From Microcaldota archaeon (GTDB lineage Archaea > Micrarchaeota > Micrarchaeia > Anstonellales > Anstonellaceae): a stretch of DNA of 64,000 bases. The notes beneath the pieces are model-generated. The model did not search any database, was not told the DNA's origin, and saw only the letters and a list, made by a program, of their open reading frames with translations. Made by a program: the position numbers and the translations under genes. Shown here piece after piece: positions 17,906 through 26,577 of the stretch. The number at the start of each line of letters is the position of its first letter. Position 1 is the stretch's first letter. The stretch spans positions 1 through 64,000 of the forward strand of contig JAOAKE010000002.1 in NCBI GenBank assembly GCA_026413805.1, read 5' to 3'.

Positions 17906-19780
17906 ATGCGCCGCAAAATAAAGAGAAAGAAAAAGAAGAAAATTTCACATCTTGGCGAGGCCATTTCATTTGCCCACACCAGTGTCTATGTCAATGGCAG
18001 GCTGGTTGGCTACCATGAAAATGGCGAAGTCCTTCTCGCCGAGCTTAAAAACAGGCGCAGGCAAGGGGCAATCTCGCAGCAAGTTAATTTCCACTACAGA
18101 AAAAGCACAGATGAGCTTTTCATCAACACAGACTCAGGCAGGGCAAGGCGCCCCTACATAGTAGTAGAAAATGGGCAGTCTCGCCTCACCCCTGCCCTCC
18201 TTGAGCAGCTCAAAAGAGGCGAAATATCCTGGAGCAGCCTAATCAAGCTCGGGGTAATTGAGTACCTGGACGCAGAAGAGGAGGAGGGAGCCTATGTCGC
18301 ACTTCGCGAGGAAGACCTCACGCCAGAGCACACCCACCTTGAGCTTGACCCCGTCTCAATCTTCGGAGTCACTGTATCCATCCTTCCTTACCCAGAATAC
18401 AACTCTTCTCCGAGGATTACCATGGCATGCGCCATGGCAAAGCAATCGCTTGGCACCTACCTTGTAAATTTCAACATGCGCAACGACTCGCGCGCCCACA
18501 TACTTTACTACCCCCAGCAGCCCCTTGTCCAGACACAGCCCTATCGCCTGCTTGGCTTTGCAGAGAGGGCAGCAGGCCAAAACTTTGTGGTGGCAATTAC
18601 CTCTTCTTACGGATACAATATCGGCGATGCAGTAGTAATGAACAAAAATGCAATTGACCGAGGGCTTGGCAGGAGCGTTTTTTACAAGTCTTATGAAACA
18701 GAGGAGAGGCGCTATCCAGGCGGGCAGCGGGACACATTTGAAATACCGCCTCCAACTACTACCGGCTACCGAGAAGAAAGAGTATACCGCTTTTTGGGGG
18801 AAGATGGCATAATCTCCCCAGAATGCGAGGTGCAGGGCAAGGATGTGCTTGTTGGAAAGACCTCTCCGCCTCGCTTCTTGGAGGAAATAACAGTGTTCGG
18901 GGTTATTGAGGAAAAGAAGCGCGAGTCTTCCCTGGTATTAAAGTCAGGGGAAGAGGGCGTGGTAGATTCGGTAATGCTTACTGACTCTCTTGCAGGCACC
19001 AAGCTGGTAAAAGTGCGCGTGCGCTCAATAAAGATACCTGAAGTTGGCGACAAGTTCGCATCTCGGCACGGCCAAAAAGGAGTCATCGGGCTGCTTCGCC
19101 CGCAGGAGGACATGCCATTTACTGCAGACGGCATAGTGCCTGACTTAATAATTAACCCACATGCAATTCCCTCCCGTATGACAATTGGGCACCTTCTTGA
19201 AATGCTGGGCGGCAAGGCAGCCTGCTTTAAGGGCAATTTTGTAGACGCCACGTCCTTCACAGGAGACAGGGAAGAAGAAATCCGCAAGATAATGAAGGAG
19301 TATGGGCTGGACGAATATGGCGAAGAGGTGCTCTATGATGGCATCACAGGAAAGCCCTGCAAGGCAAAAATCTTCATAGGAGTGATATATTACCAAAAGC
19401 TTCACCATCTTGTTTCAAACAAGATGCACGTGCGCTCGCGAGGGCCGGTCCAGCTGCTCACCCACCAGCCAACCGAAGGGCGCTCGCGGGAGGGCGGCTT
19501 GAGGTTCGGGGAAATGGAGCGCGACTGCCTCATCGGTTATGGCGCCTCCATGCTGCTCAAAGAGAGGCTGCTTGACGAGTCTGACAAAACTACCCTGCTA
19601 GTCTGTGAAAAATGCGGCTCAATCGGGTACCATGATTTTGTCAAGAATCGCGACCGCTGCCCCCTCTGTGACGATTCAAGGCTGGAGCCAATAGAAATGA
19701 GCTATGCCTTCAAGCTCCTGCTTGACGAGATAGAGTCGCTTGGGATTTTCCCGCGGCTCATATTGAGGGATAAAGCATAG
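17906..19780 (+). CDS. rpoB1: RNA polymerase subunit B' (C-terminal half of RPB2)
   Basis: 624 residues starting M-R-R-K-I-K-R-K-K, preceded by AAGGTAATTCTT. Catalytic-core motifs are present: G-D-K-F-A-S-R-H-G-Q-K-G and G-G-L-R-F-G-E-M-E-R-D. A zinc site lies near the C-terminus (Cys567, Cys570 and a CPLC pair about 18 residues on). The N-terminal poly-Lys stretch is unusually basic. It pairs with B'' to rebuild RPB2. Confidence 0.95.
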   Translation: MRRKIKRKKKKKISHLGEAISFAHTSVYVNGRLVGYHENGEVLLAELKNRRRQGAISQQVNFHYRKSTDELFINTDSGRARRPYIVVENGQSRLTPALLEQLKRGEISWSSLIKLGVIEYLDAEEEEGAYVALREEDLTPEHTHLELDPVSIFGVTVSILPYPEYNSSPRITMACAMAKQSLGTYLVNFNMRNDSRAHILYYPQQPLVQTQPYRLLGFAERAAGQNFVVAITSSYGYNIGDAVVMNKNAIDRGLGRSVFYKSYETEERRYPGGQRDTFEIPPPTTTGYREERVYRFLGEDGIISPECEVQGKDVLVGKTSPPRFLEEITVFGVIEEKKRESSLVLKSGEEGVVDSVMLTDSLAGTKLVKVRVRSIKIPEVGDKFASRHGQKGVIGLLRPQEDMPFTADGIVPDLIINPHAIPSRMTIGHLLEMLGGKAACFKGNFVDATSFTGDREEEIRKIMKEYGLDEYGEEVLYDGITGKPCKAKIFIGVIYYQKLHHLVSNKMHVRSRGPVQLLTHQPTEGRSREGGLRFGEMERDCLIGYGASMLLKERLLDESDKTTLLVCEKCGSIGYHDFVKNRDRCPLCDDSRLEPIEMSYAFKLLLDEIESLGIFPRLILRDKA

Positions 19781-19800
19781 TTTGCGCTGATGGTGTGCAT

Positions 19801-22350
19801 ATGATTGTAACAAAGATGATTGACCGAATAAAATTCTCCCTCTTCTCGCCAGAGATGATACGCAAAATGTCCAGCGCAAAAATCACGGTGCCAGACACCT
19901 ACAACGACGACTCCTACCCAATTGACGGAGGGCTGATGGACCTTCGCATGGGAGTAATTGACCCAGGGCTCAAATGCAAAGTCTGTGGCGGGACCATTCG
20001 CAGCTGCCCAGGCCACTACGGGCATATTGAGTTGGTCCGCCCAGTAATCCACCCTGAATTTGCAAAGACCATCCTTTTCATACTAAAATCTACCTGCCAT
20101 TCCTGCAAGCGGGTTTTGATACACCAAGAAGAAGCAGAGGAACTTGCGCAAAAGATTGAAAGAGACATAGAGGACGAGATGAAGAGCAAGACAAAGAAGA
20201 GGTCGCACTGCCCGCACTGCAAGACGAAAATACCGGAGATAAAGCTCCTGCGCCCGACTTCCTTCTTCAAAGACAACCAATCCATGCTCCCAACTGAAAT
20301 ACGCGACTGGCTTGCAGCCATTTCAGACAGGGACTTGCGCGTGCTTGGGATTGACCCGCAATACGCGCGGCCTGAGTGGATGGTCCTTACCGCCCTGATA
20401 GTCCCTTCAGTCTCAGTCCGCCCTTCAATAACCCTTGAAACAGGCGACCGCTCAGAAGACGACCTAACGCACAAGCTAGTGGACATAATGAGGATAAACC
20501 AGCGGCTTGAGGCAAACATAAATGCCGGGGCTCCGCAGCTTATAATTGAAGACTTATGGGAGCTTGTCCAGTACCACGTTACAACCTACTTCAACAACGA
20601 GACCTCCAACATCCCCCCTGCCCGCCACCGCTCAGGCAGGCCGCTCAAGACGCTGAGCCAGAGGCTAAAAGGAAAGGAGGGAAGGTTCAGGTACAACCTC
20701 TCAGGCAAAAGGGTCAATTTCTCGGCAAGGACAGTAATTTCTCCTGACCCCAATATCTCAATTTCAGAAGTCGGGGTTCCACAGCAAGTGGCAGAAGAAA
20801 TGACAGTCCCAATCAGGGTGACCAGCTGGAACATAGAAGACTGCAAAAAGTTCATTTTGTCTGACAACTACCCGCGCGCCGAGTATGTCATAAGGCCAGA
20901 TGGCAAAAGAATCCGAGTCACCCCCTCTGCGCGCGAGGAGATACTTGCCACCTTTGGCGCAGGCTATGTTGTGGAGCGCCAGCTCATGGACGGCGACATT
21001 GTTCTTTTCAACAGGCAGCCGTCATTGCACAGGATATCTATAATGTGCCACACTGTAAAGGTGCTGCCTGGAAAGACCTTTAGGCTCAACCCAGTGGTTT
21101 GCCCACCATACAACGCCGACTTTGACGGCGACGAAATGAACCTGCACGTGATACAAAATGAGGAGGCAAGGGTAGAAGCAGAGATACTCATGAAAGTGCA
21201 CCACCAGATAATTTCGCCTCGGCATGGGCATGCCATAATCAAGCCGCAGGAAGACTATGTTTCAGGGGCATACTTTTTCACCAAGCAGACAACTGAATTT
21301 ACAAAGAGCGAGGCATGCCAGCTTCTTGCTATGGCAGGGATTTCACGCCTGCCCAAGCCTGACCGAGGCGACAAATACTCCGGCAAGCTCATTTTTTCCA
21401 TGCTCCTTCCAAAAGAGCTTAACATAAAGGTAAAAAGCAAGATGCAAAAGTCAAAGGACCCAGCCGAAGACCCAGATTCACTGATAGTCATCAAAAATGG
21501 GATACTTGTCTCAGGCGCCCTTGAAAGCCGCTCTTATGAAAACGAAATACTTGAGCAGATATTCCACACAAGAGGGCCAGATGAGGCCAGGCGCTTCATA
21601 GATACCTCTACCCACATGCTTCTTGAGGTCATTTCACAGCACGGGCTTTCAGTCTCCCTCAAAAACTACTCAATTGACCTAGAAAGCGCAAAGAAGCTTG
21701 CCGAGCTGCAGGATGACATGAAAAGAGAGATCGAGGCAGCCATCGTGCAATACAAAAACAAGACACTTGAGCGCTCGCCTGGCCTGTCGCTGCGCGAGTC
21801 GCTTGAGGAAAGGATAATGCAAATAACTTCCCGTGCAAGGGAGGCAGCGGGGGTGCTTGTGGAAAAATCCCTTGGCTTTGATAATACTGCTATCATTATG
21901 GCAAAGATAGGGGCGCGAGGCTCCCTTCTCAATGCAATCCAGATGGCTGCCATGCTTGGCCAGCAAGCAGTGCGAAGCAAGAGGCTAACGCGCGGATACC
22001 GGGGGCGCACCCTCATACACTTTAAGAAAAACGACCTTGGGGCTGCCTCGCGGGGCTTTATCTTCGGTTCATTCAAGACAGGGCTCTCCCCTACAGAATT
22101 TTTCCACCACTCAATGGGCGGCCGCGAATCACTTGTCAATACTGCCATCAGGACTGCCCGCTCAGGCTACATGCAGCGCAGGTTGATAAACGCATTGCAG
22201 GACATGGTGGTTGCACAGGACTTGTCGGTGCGCGACTCGCGAGGCGTAATAGTCCAGTTCAAATATGGCGGTGACGGGTATGACCCGATAAAAGCAAATG
22301 TCAAGACCGAGGCTCCAGAAGAAATCAGAAGGGAGGAGCACGAGGCATAA
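19801..22350 (+). CDS. rpoA1: RNA polymerase subunit A' (N-terminal part of RPB1)
   Basis: 849 residues. The N-terminal zinc clamp (C-K-V-C-G-G, C-P-G-H-Y-G-H) and a second Cys cluster (C-H-S-C, C-P-H-C) are intact. The catalytic loop N438-A-D-F-D-G-D444 supplies the three Mg2+-binding Asp. The ATG at 19801 is selected by GGTG five bases upstream; a GTG two codons earlier lies inside that element. The protein ends as expected at the A'/A'' split, but the next gene is not rpoA2. Confidence 0.96.
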   Translation: MIVTKMIDRIKFSLFSPEMIRKMSSAKITVPDTYNDDSYPIDGGLMDLRMGVIDPGLKCKVCGGTIRSCPGHYGHIELVRPVIHPEFAKTILFILKSTCHSCKRVLIHQEEAEELAQKIERDIEDEMKSKTKKRSHCPHCKTKIPEIKLLRPTSFFKDNQSMLPTEIRDWLAAISDRDLRVLGIDPQYARPEWMVLTALIVPSVSVRPSITLETGDRSEDDLTHKLVDIMRINQRLEANINAGAPQLIIEDLWELVQYHVTTYFNNETSNIPPARHRSGRPLKTLSQRLKGKEGRFRYNLSGKRVNFSARTVISPDPNISISEVGVPQQVAEEMTVPIRVTSWNIEDCKKFILSDNYPRAEYVIRPDGKRIRVTPSAREEILATFGAGYVVERQLMDGDIVLFNRQPSLHRISIMCHTVKVLPGKTFRLNPVVCPPYNADFDGDEMNLHVIQNEEARVEAEILMKVHHQIISPRHGHAIIKPQEDYVSGAYFFTKQTTEFTKSEACQLLAMAGISRLPKPDRGDKYSGKLIFSMLLPKELNIKVKSKMQKSKDPAEDPDSLIVIKNGILVSGALESRSYENEILEQIFHTRGPDEARRFIDTSTHMLLEVISQHGLSVSLKNYSIDLESAKKLAELQDDMKREIEAAIVQYKNKTLERSPGLSLRESLEERIMQITSRAREAAGVLVEKSLGFDNTAIIMAKIGARGSLLNAIQMAAMLGQQAVRSKRLTRGYRGRTLIHFKKNDLGAASRGFIFGSFKTGLSPTEFFHHSMGGRESLVNTAIRTARSGYMQRRLINALQDMVVAQDLSVRDSRGVIVQFKYGGDGYDPIKANVKTEAPEEIRREEHEA

Positions 22351-22362
22351 GGAGGTTATGGC

Positions 22363-22695
22363 ATGTTTAAGAAGGAGAAAAAACCGATTGGCCTAGATGT
22401 CATCTATGCCAGGCAAATAAGGGAAGCTATGAAGAGGCATGAAAAGGAAATGAAGAGTAAAGAGGGCTCTTTTGGAAAAAAGGTTGTTACCACCGTTCTG
22501 TTGTCGGCGATTGGGGCTGGAATCGCCTATGTTGCCATGAGAAAGAAAAAGGAAGAGCCGCCGCAGATACCCGCAGGCACTCCGAAGCAGGTTGATGTGG
22601 CAAAAAGGCAGGGCGAGCTTCCTCCAGAAGTGCTCAAGCAAGTTGAAGCAAACCCCAAAATAAACCCGTTTTCCTTAAAAGAGCGTGAAAAGTGA
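22363..22695 (+). CDS. Single-pass small membrane protein inserted between rpoA' and rpoA''
   Basis: 110 residues: a basic N-terminus (M-F-K-K-E-K-K), a helix with alternating Lys/Glu, one hydrophobic helix at about 40-60 (V-V-T-T-V-L-L-S-A-I-G-A-G-I-A-Y-V-A-M) flanked by R-K-K-K, then a Pro-rich tail. A canonical GGAGG site precedes the ATG, and the stop overlaps the rpoA'' leader, so it is translated from the RNAP message. No family was recognised. The tail L-P-P-E-V-L-K-Q-V weakly resembles the N-terminal helix that the short A'' subunit lacks; this may be coincidence. Confidence 0.7.
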   Translation: MFKKEKKPIGLDVIYARQIREAMKRHEKEMKSKEGSFGKKVVTTVLLSAIGAGIAYVAMRKKKEEPPQIPAGTPKQVDVAKRQGELPPEVLKQVEANPKINPFSLKEREK

Positions 22696-22703
22696 GGGTG
22701 GGC

Positions 22704-23705
22704 ATGACTTCGAAAAGCAAGAAGAACATAGAGGTTGGGGAGGCAGTTGGCATTGTGGCTGCCCAGTCCATAGGCGAGCCGGGCACGCAGATGACCATGA
22801 GAACCTTCCACTACGCAGGCGTAGCTGAACAGGTGCCCACAGGCCTTCCTCGCTTAATTGAGCTGGTAGATGCGAGAAAGGAGCCAAAAAAGCCAATAAT
22901 GGACATCTTTTTGAAGGAAGAGTATGCCTCAAATGAGGCGAAGGCAAAAGAGCTTGCAAAGGCTATTGAATGCACCACTGTTGACAAGGTTGCCTATGTT
23001 GAGGAAGACTTTGACGAGAAGAAGATAATAATAACCCTTGAGCCGTCTGAGCTTGAAACCGAAGGAGTAAAAGCAGAGGAGGTATTCCGCAAAGTCAAGG
23101 CAGTTGCAGGCTCTCATGTAGAGCAAAAGGACAATATAATAACTGTAAAAGCACCAAACGCCTCACTTCGCACCATTCGGCGCCTTACCAACAAGCTTCG
23201 GCAAGTCCAAATCAAAGGGATAAATAAAATCAGCAGGACATTGGTGGTAAAAGGGAAAGATGGCAAGTATTTCATCAGGACAGCAGGCTCAAACCTTGCA
23301 GAGCTTATAAAAAACCCCCATGTTGACGCCTCCAGGATATACACCAACGATGTGCAGGAAATAGCGCGAGTATTTGGGATTGAGGCAGCAAGGAATGCCC
23401 TTGTGCGAGAAATAAAACAAGTCCTTGACATGCAGAACTTAAACGTGGATGTGCGCCACTGCATGCTGCTTGCAGATGCAATGACCATGGACGGCGAGAT
23501 AAAGTCAATAGGCAGGCACGGGCTTTCAGGCGAAAAGGCAGGAGTGCTTGCGCGCGCAGCATTTGAAGAGACAGTCAAGCACCTCATAAATGCCGCCACA
23601 AAGGCAGAAGATGACAAGTTAATCGGCGTGACAGAAAACATAATCGTAGGGCAGACTGTCCCTGTTGGCACAGGGCTTGTGAAATTGAAAATGAAGCTTG
23701 GCTGA
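22704..23705 (+). CDS. rpoA2: RNA polymerase subunit A'' (C-terminal part of RPB1)
   Basis: 333 residues with the trigger-loop region G-E-A-V-G-I-V-A-A-Q-S-I-G-E-P-G-T-Q and R-T-F-H-Y-A-G-V-A, followed by the G-L-P-R-L-I-E-L-V-D-A-R motif and a jaw/cleft end. The N-terminus is short: about 13 residues precede the G-E-A-V motif, whereas many archaeal A'' subunits carry about 50-70. The ATG at 22704 follows GGGTGGGC; the GTG at 22692 is inside the leader. Confidence 0.95.
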   Translation: MTSKSKKNIEVGEAVGIVAAQSIGEPGTQMTMRTFHYAGVAEQVPTGLPRLIELVDARKEPKKPIMDIFLKEEYASNEAKAKELAKAIECTTVDKVAYVEEDFDEKKIIITLEPSELETEGVKAEEVFRKVKAVAGSHVEQKDNIITVKAPNASLRTIRRLTNKLRQVQIKGINKISRTLVVKGKDGKYFIRTAGSNLAELIKNPHVDASRIYTNDVQEIARVFGIEAARNALVREIKQVLDMQNLNVDVRHCMLLADAMTMDGEIKSIGRHGLSGEKAGVLARAAFEETVKHLINAATKAEDDKLIGVTENIIVGQTVPVGTGLVKLKMKLG

Positions 23706-23766
23706 GGTGCTTCTTTTTATTGCTTATGTTTCATATTTGGAGGCTTTGTTGCCTTGGGTTGTTTTG

Positions 23767-24102
23767 ATGGCAAGAAAAAAATCAGCTTCATCGGAGACGC
23801 GCGGGAGTGGTCTTGCGCGAGCCATCCGCCAGTGCGTAGATTCAGGAAGGGTGGAGTTTGGCGCCAATTCCAGCTTAAAAAGGGCTCTTATTGGGGCTGC
23901 CAAGCTCTTTGTATTGGCTTCAAACTGCCCAAGGGAAGTGGCACAGGACATCCAGAGATTTGCAAAGCTTTCAGGAGTCCCTGTGATAGTCTTCGAGGGC
24001 AGCGCAGTGGAGCTTGGGACCATCGCCGGAAGGCCCCATCCAGTAGCAGTGCTATCTGTCTTGGATGCTGGCACCTCTGAAATTATGGCATTTGCAAAAT
24101 AA
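23767..24102 (+). CDS. rpl30e: Large ribosomal subunit protein eL30 (L7Ae/L30e/S12e superfamily)
   Basis: 111 residues beginning M-A-R-K-K-S-A, with the L30e fold markers: L-K-R-A-L-I-G-A-A-K-L, V-L-A-S-N-C-P and P-V-I-V-F-E-G. The open frame extends upstream with hydrophobic codons that do not belong to the family, so the ATG at 23767 is used. Position between rpoA'' and nusA is the standard archaeal order. Basic N-terminus as expected for rRNA binding. Confidence 0.9.
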   Translation: MARKKSASSETRGSGLARAIRQCVDSGRVEFGANSSLKRALIGAAKLFVLASNCPREVAQDIQRFAKLSGVPVIVFEGSAVELGTIAGRPHPVAVLSVLDAGTSEIMAFAK

Positions 24103-24112
24103 AGTGAAATTG

Positions 24113-24535
24113 ATGGTTGAGCTTTCCAATGATGAAATGAAGTGCATTGCCTCGTTTGAGTCGGTCACAGGCGCAACAGTAAAAGACTGCCTGATAACAG
24201 ACGAGGCAGTTGCATTCATCGTAAAGGAGGGGGATTTGGGGAGGGCAATAGGCAGAAAGGGGGCAAACATCACCCGCGTGCGGCAGATGTTCGCGCGGCA
24301 GGTGCTTGTGTTTGAGGACTCTGAGAACATAGAGCAATTCATAAGAAACCTTTTCGGCAGCGTGCCGGTGAAGAATATAAACATTCATGAGAAAATGGAA
24401 TCAAAGGTGGCATATGTATTGGTTGATGGGGCAGACAGGGGCGCAGCAATAGGAAAAGACGGCAACCGCATAAAGCTTGGCAGGGCCATCTTGCAGCGCC
24501 GGTTTGGCTGCGACCTTCGCCTGGTGTCAAAGTAA
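24113..24535 (+). CDS. nusA: Archaeal NusA-like transcription factor (two KH domains)
   Basis: 140 residues. Two KH GxxG loops are visible: G-R-A-I-G-R-K-G-A-N-I and G-A-A-I-G-K-D-G-N-R-I. Like other archaeal NusA it lacks the S1 and RNAP-binding parts of bacterial NusA. The ATG at 24113 follows GTGAAATTG. Located between L30e and S12, its usual place. Thought to act in transcription elongation/termination. Confidence 0.92.
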   Translation: MVELSNDEMKCIASFESVTGATVKDCLITDEAVAFIVKEGDLGRAIGRKGANITRVRQMFARQVLVFEDSENIEQFIRNLFGSVPVKNINIHEKMESKVAYVLVDGADRGAAIGKDGNRIKLGRAILQRRFGCDLRLVSK

Positions 24536-24546
24536 GAGTGGTTTTT

Positions 24547-24975
24547 ATGGGAAGAGGGGAGCTTTCAGGAAGGGCAATATACATGAAGCGCAAGCGCCAG
24601 CGGTGGCTTAAGAAAACCTGGAAGCGCAGGGCGCTGAGGCTCAAGGAAAAGCACGACCCGTTAGAAGGCGCGCCGATGGCAAAGGGCATTGTGATTGAAA
24701 AGAAGGCACTTGAGCAAAAGCAGCCGCATTCTGGGCTTATAAAATGCGTCAAGATACAGCTTGTGAAAAACGGAAAGTTCATTACTGCATTTGCGCCGCG
24801 CACAGGGGCAATCAACTACATAGACGAGCACGATGAGGTCACTGTTGATGGGCTTGGAGGCTCGCAGCGTGGGCAGATGGGCTCTATTCCCGGCGTGCGC
24901 TACAAGGTGATAAAAGTCAATGGCGTAGACCTTCAAATGCTGGTGCAAAAAAGAAAGGAGAAGCCGCGCAGGTAA
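24547..24975 (+). CDS. rps12: Small ribosomal subunit protein uS12
   Basis: 142 residues with the archaeal S12 features K-R-Q-R-W-L-K-K, D-P-L-E-G-A-P-M-A-K-G, L-I-K-C-V-K-I-Q-L and G-S-Q-R-G-Q-M-G-S-I-P-G-V-R-Y. The start is decided by the element GTGGT (24538-24542), four T, then ATG; reading from the GTG would add three residues absent from the family. Decoding-centre protein. Confidence 0.96.
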   Translation: MGRGELSGRAIYMKRKRQRWLKKTWKRRALRLKEKHDPLEGAPMAKGIVIEKKALEQKQPHSGLIKCVKIQLVKNGKFITAFAPRTGAINYIDEHDEVTVDGLGGSQRGQMGSIPGVRYKVIKVNGVDLQMLVQKRKEKPRR

Positions 24976-24988
24976 GAGGTAATTTTGC

Positions 24989-25606
24989 ATGTCATCCCAT
25001 TCAGTTAAGCTATTTGGCAAATACGATTTAAGCGAAGTTAAGGTCTCAGACCCGTCCTTTTCCAACTACATAAGCCTATCGCCCGTCATTCTCCCCCACT
25101 CACATGGCAGGCACGCAAAGAAGCAATTTGGCAAGAAATCAGTCAATCTGGTAGAGAGGCTTGCCAACAAGCTAATGCGCGGCGGGACTGGTGAAAAAAC
25201 ATCTGGCAAAGTCATCAGGACAGACGGCAGAATGCAAGGAAAGAAGACAAAGGCCCTTGCAATAGTTGAAGAGGCATTTTCCATAATCGAAGGGCGGACA
25301 AAGAAAAATCCAGTCCAGCTTCTTGTAGATGCTGCCCAGAATGCTGCCCCGCGCGAAGACTTCACTCGCGTTTCAATGGGCGGGGTTTCTTACCAGGTGG
25401 CAGTTGACATCTCTGCCTCGCGCAGGCTGGACATGGCGCTGCGCAACCTTGCACTTGCAGCTGTCATGGGCTCATTTGACAAGAAAAAGACGCTTGCAGA
25501 GGCACTGGCAGACGAGATAGAGTTCGCTGCAAAGGGAGACCCCAACTCCTCCTATGCCATCAAAAAGCGCGACGAAACCGAAAGGATGGCCCGCTCTGCA
25601 AGATAA
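24989..25606 (+). CDS. rps7: Small ribosomal subunit protein uS7
   Basis: 205 residues: the archaeal-type N-terminal extension (L-F-G-K-Y-D) followed by the helical core K-K-N-P-V-Q-L-L-V-D-A-A-Q-N-A-A-P-R-E-D and S-R-R-L-D-M-A-L-R-N-L. Ends the RNAP/ribosomal operon. GAGGT precedes the ATG. Confidence 0.96.
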   Translation: MSSHSVKLFGKYDLSEVKVSDPSFSNYISLSPVILPHSHGRHAKKQFGKKSVNLVERLANKLMRGGTGEKTSGKVIRTDGRMQGKKTKALAIVEEAFSIIEGRTKKNPVQLLVDAAQNAAPREDFTRVSMGGVSYQVAVDISASRRLDMALRNLALAAVMGSFDKKKTLAEALADEIEFAAKGDPNSSYAIKKRDETERMARSAR

Positions 25607-25621
25607 AGGCTTATTGCCCAT

Positions 25622-25655
25622 TGTTGCCACAGGGCAACAGCTTGAAAACTTTTAT
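25622..25655 (+). terminator. Hairpin plus T-rich run after rps7
   Basis: TGTTGCC (25622-25628) pairs with GGCAACA (25633-25639) across a 4-nt loop, followed by CTTTTATT. It sits in the roughly 125-bp gap between the convergent ends of rps7 and the pilin-like gene, so it could terminate transcription from either side. Archaeal terminators need only the T-tract, so the hairpin's role is uncertain. Confidence 0.35.
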
Positions 25656-25732
25656 TAGCTTTCTTGGGATTAGGTGGGTGTATTTAGGTCTTGGGCAACA
25701 GATATGGCCGCACCTCACCGATATTGCAAACT

Positions 25733-26458
25733 CTAATTTGGTTCGCAACACCTACTGTCACATCCACAACTAATGTTACAGACTTGATAGCTACAGCAAA
25801 CATGGGTGTCAGGGAGGTAAATTGTCTCATTGTTACAGCACGCATAAGGAGGATAATATGTTTTCTCCCCACAGTTCCCGCGGGGCAGGCACCATTCCCC
25901 AAAGCACGGCATTTCTTGAATGCATTCTCCCACCAGCTTCACCGTGCCTGTCTGGTTTTCTTCAGGTCCAAAATAAATAGGATAAGAAGAGGCGCGATAA
26001 CTAAAAGCCAAGTCAAGCTGGTATCTTGATCCTTCTAAAAACACCTCTCCTGACTTGCAGGGATGTTTCTGAAGAGAGCTTAGATTTATGGAAATTATCT
26101 TTACTGTGTTTGGATAAAAGTACAGAGAGCGAGCGGGAGCACCCTTATCCCATGAGAATCGAGTAGCCTCATGGACTCTAAACATTGAAAAATTTTGCCC
26201 ATTGACATAAACTTTGGTTAGCGTAATTGCCTGCGGCTCCTCGTTTTTAATCTCCAGCAAAAGGTAATTTGGGCTTACGAAATTTGATTTTACTGCAATT
26301 GGCCTTGCAGAAGACCAGTATTTGTCCGACCTCTCCTTTTCAACAGAGCTTGCAAAGCCAGGCCAAATCATCGCAAGCACTATTGCAATTATAACAATGA
26401 GGAGGGCAACAGCATAAATCATCATGCTTTCAGATGCTGCCTGGCCGCGCAAAGCCAT
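25733..26458 (-). CDS. Class III signal peptide (pilin-like) secreted protein with Cys-rich C-terminus
   Basis: 241 residues. The N-terminus M-A-L-R-G-Q-A-A-S-E-S followed by about 20 hydrophobic residues is the archaeal type IV pilin/class III signature (cleavage near GQ, Glu at +5). The middle is beta-rich. The last 60 residues contain about a dozen Cys in C-x-x-C and CC pairs (C-C-N-N, V-C-C-S-Y, C-G-C-D-S-R-C-C), implying a disulphide-locked head or metal site. Expressed divergently from EF-2. Pilus subunit or pseudopilin is the likely class; the specific role is unknown. Confidence 0.75.
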   Translation of the reverse strand: MALRGQAASESMMIYAVALLIVIIAIVLAMIWPGFASSVEKERSDKYWSSARPIAVKSNFVSPNYLLLEIKNEEPQAITLTKVYVNGQNFSMFRVHEATRFSWDKGAPARSLYFYPNTVKIISINLSSLQKHPCKSGEVFLEGSRYQLDLAFSYRASSYPIYFGPEENQTGTVKLVGECIQEMPCFGEWCLPRGNCGEKTYYPPYACCNNETIYLPDTHVCCSYQVCNISCGCDSRCCEPN

Positions 26459-26490
26459 ATGCTCGCCTATTTGCCCATCTGCTTTCCGCC

Positions 26491-26500
26491 AATTATAAAA
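26491..26500. promoter_or_regulatory. Shared AT-rich TATA region between the pilin-like gene and EF-2
   Basis: AATTATAAAA lies 35-40 nt before the minus-strand ATG at 26458 and about 80 nt before the EF-2 ATG at 26578. It can be read as a TATA box on both strands. Confidence 0.35.
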
Positions 26501-26577
26501 ACGTTATGCATTATAAGGCTTCGCTGCTTGATGCCAGCTTTAGCTCAAGTAAGTTAGCAATTGCCAGGGGTTTTCAT

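Noticed and set aside
25691..26029. Plus-strand open frame opposite the pilin-like gene
   Set aside because: The minus-strand gene has a clear class III signal peptide and promoter; the opposite frame has no family features.
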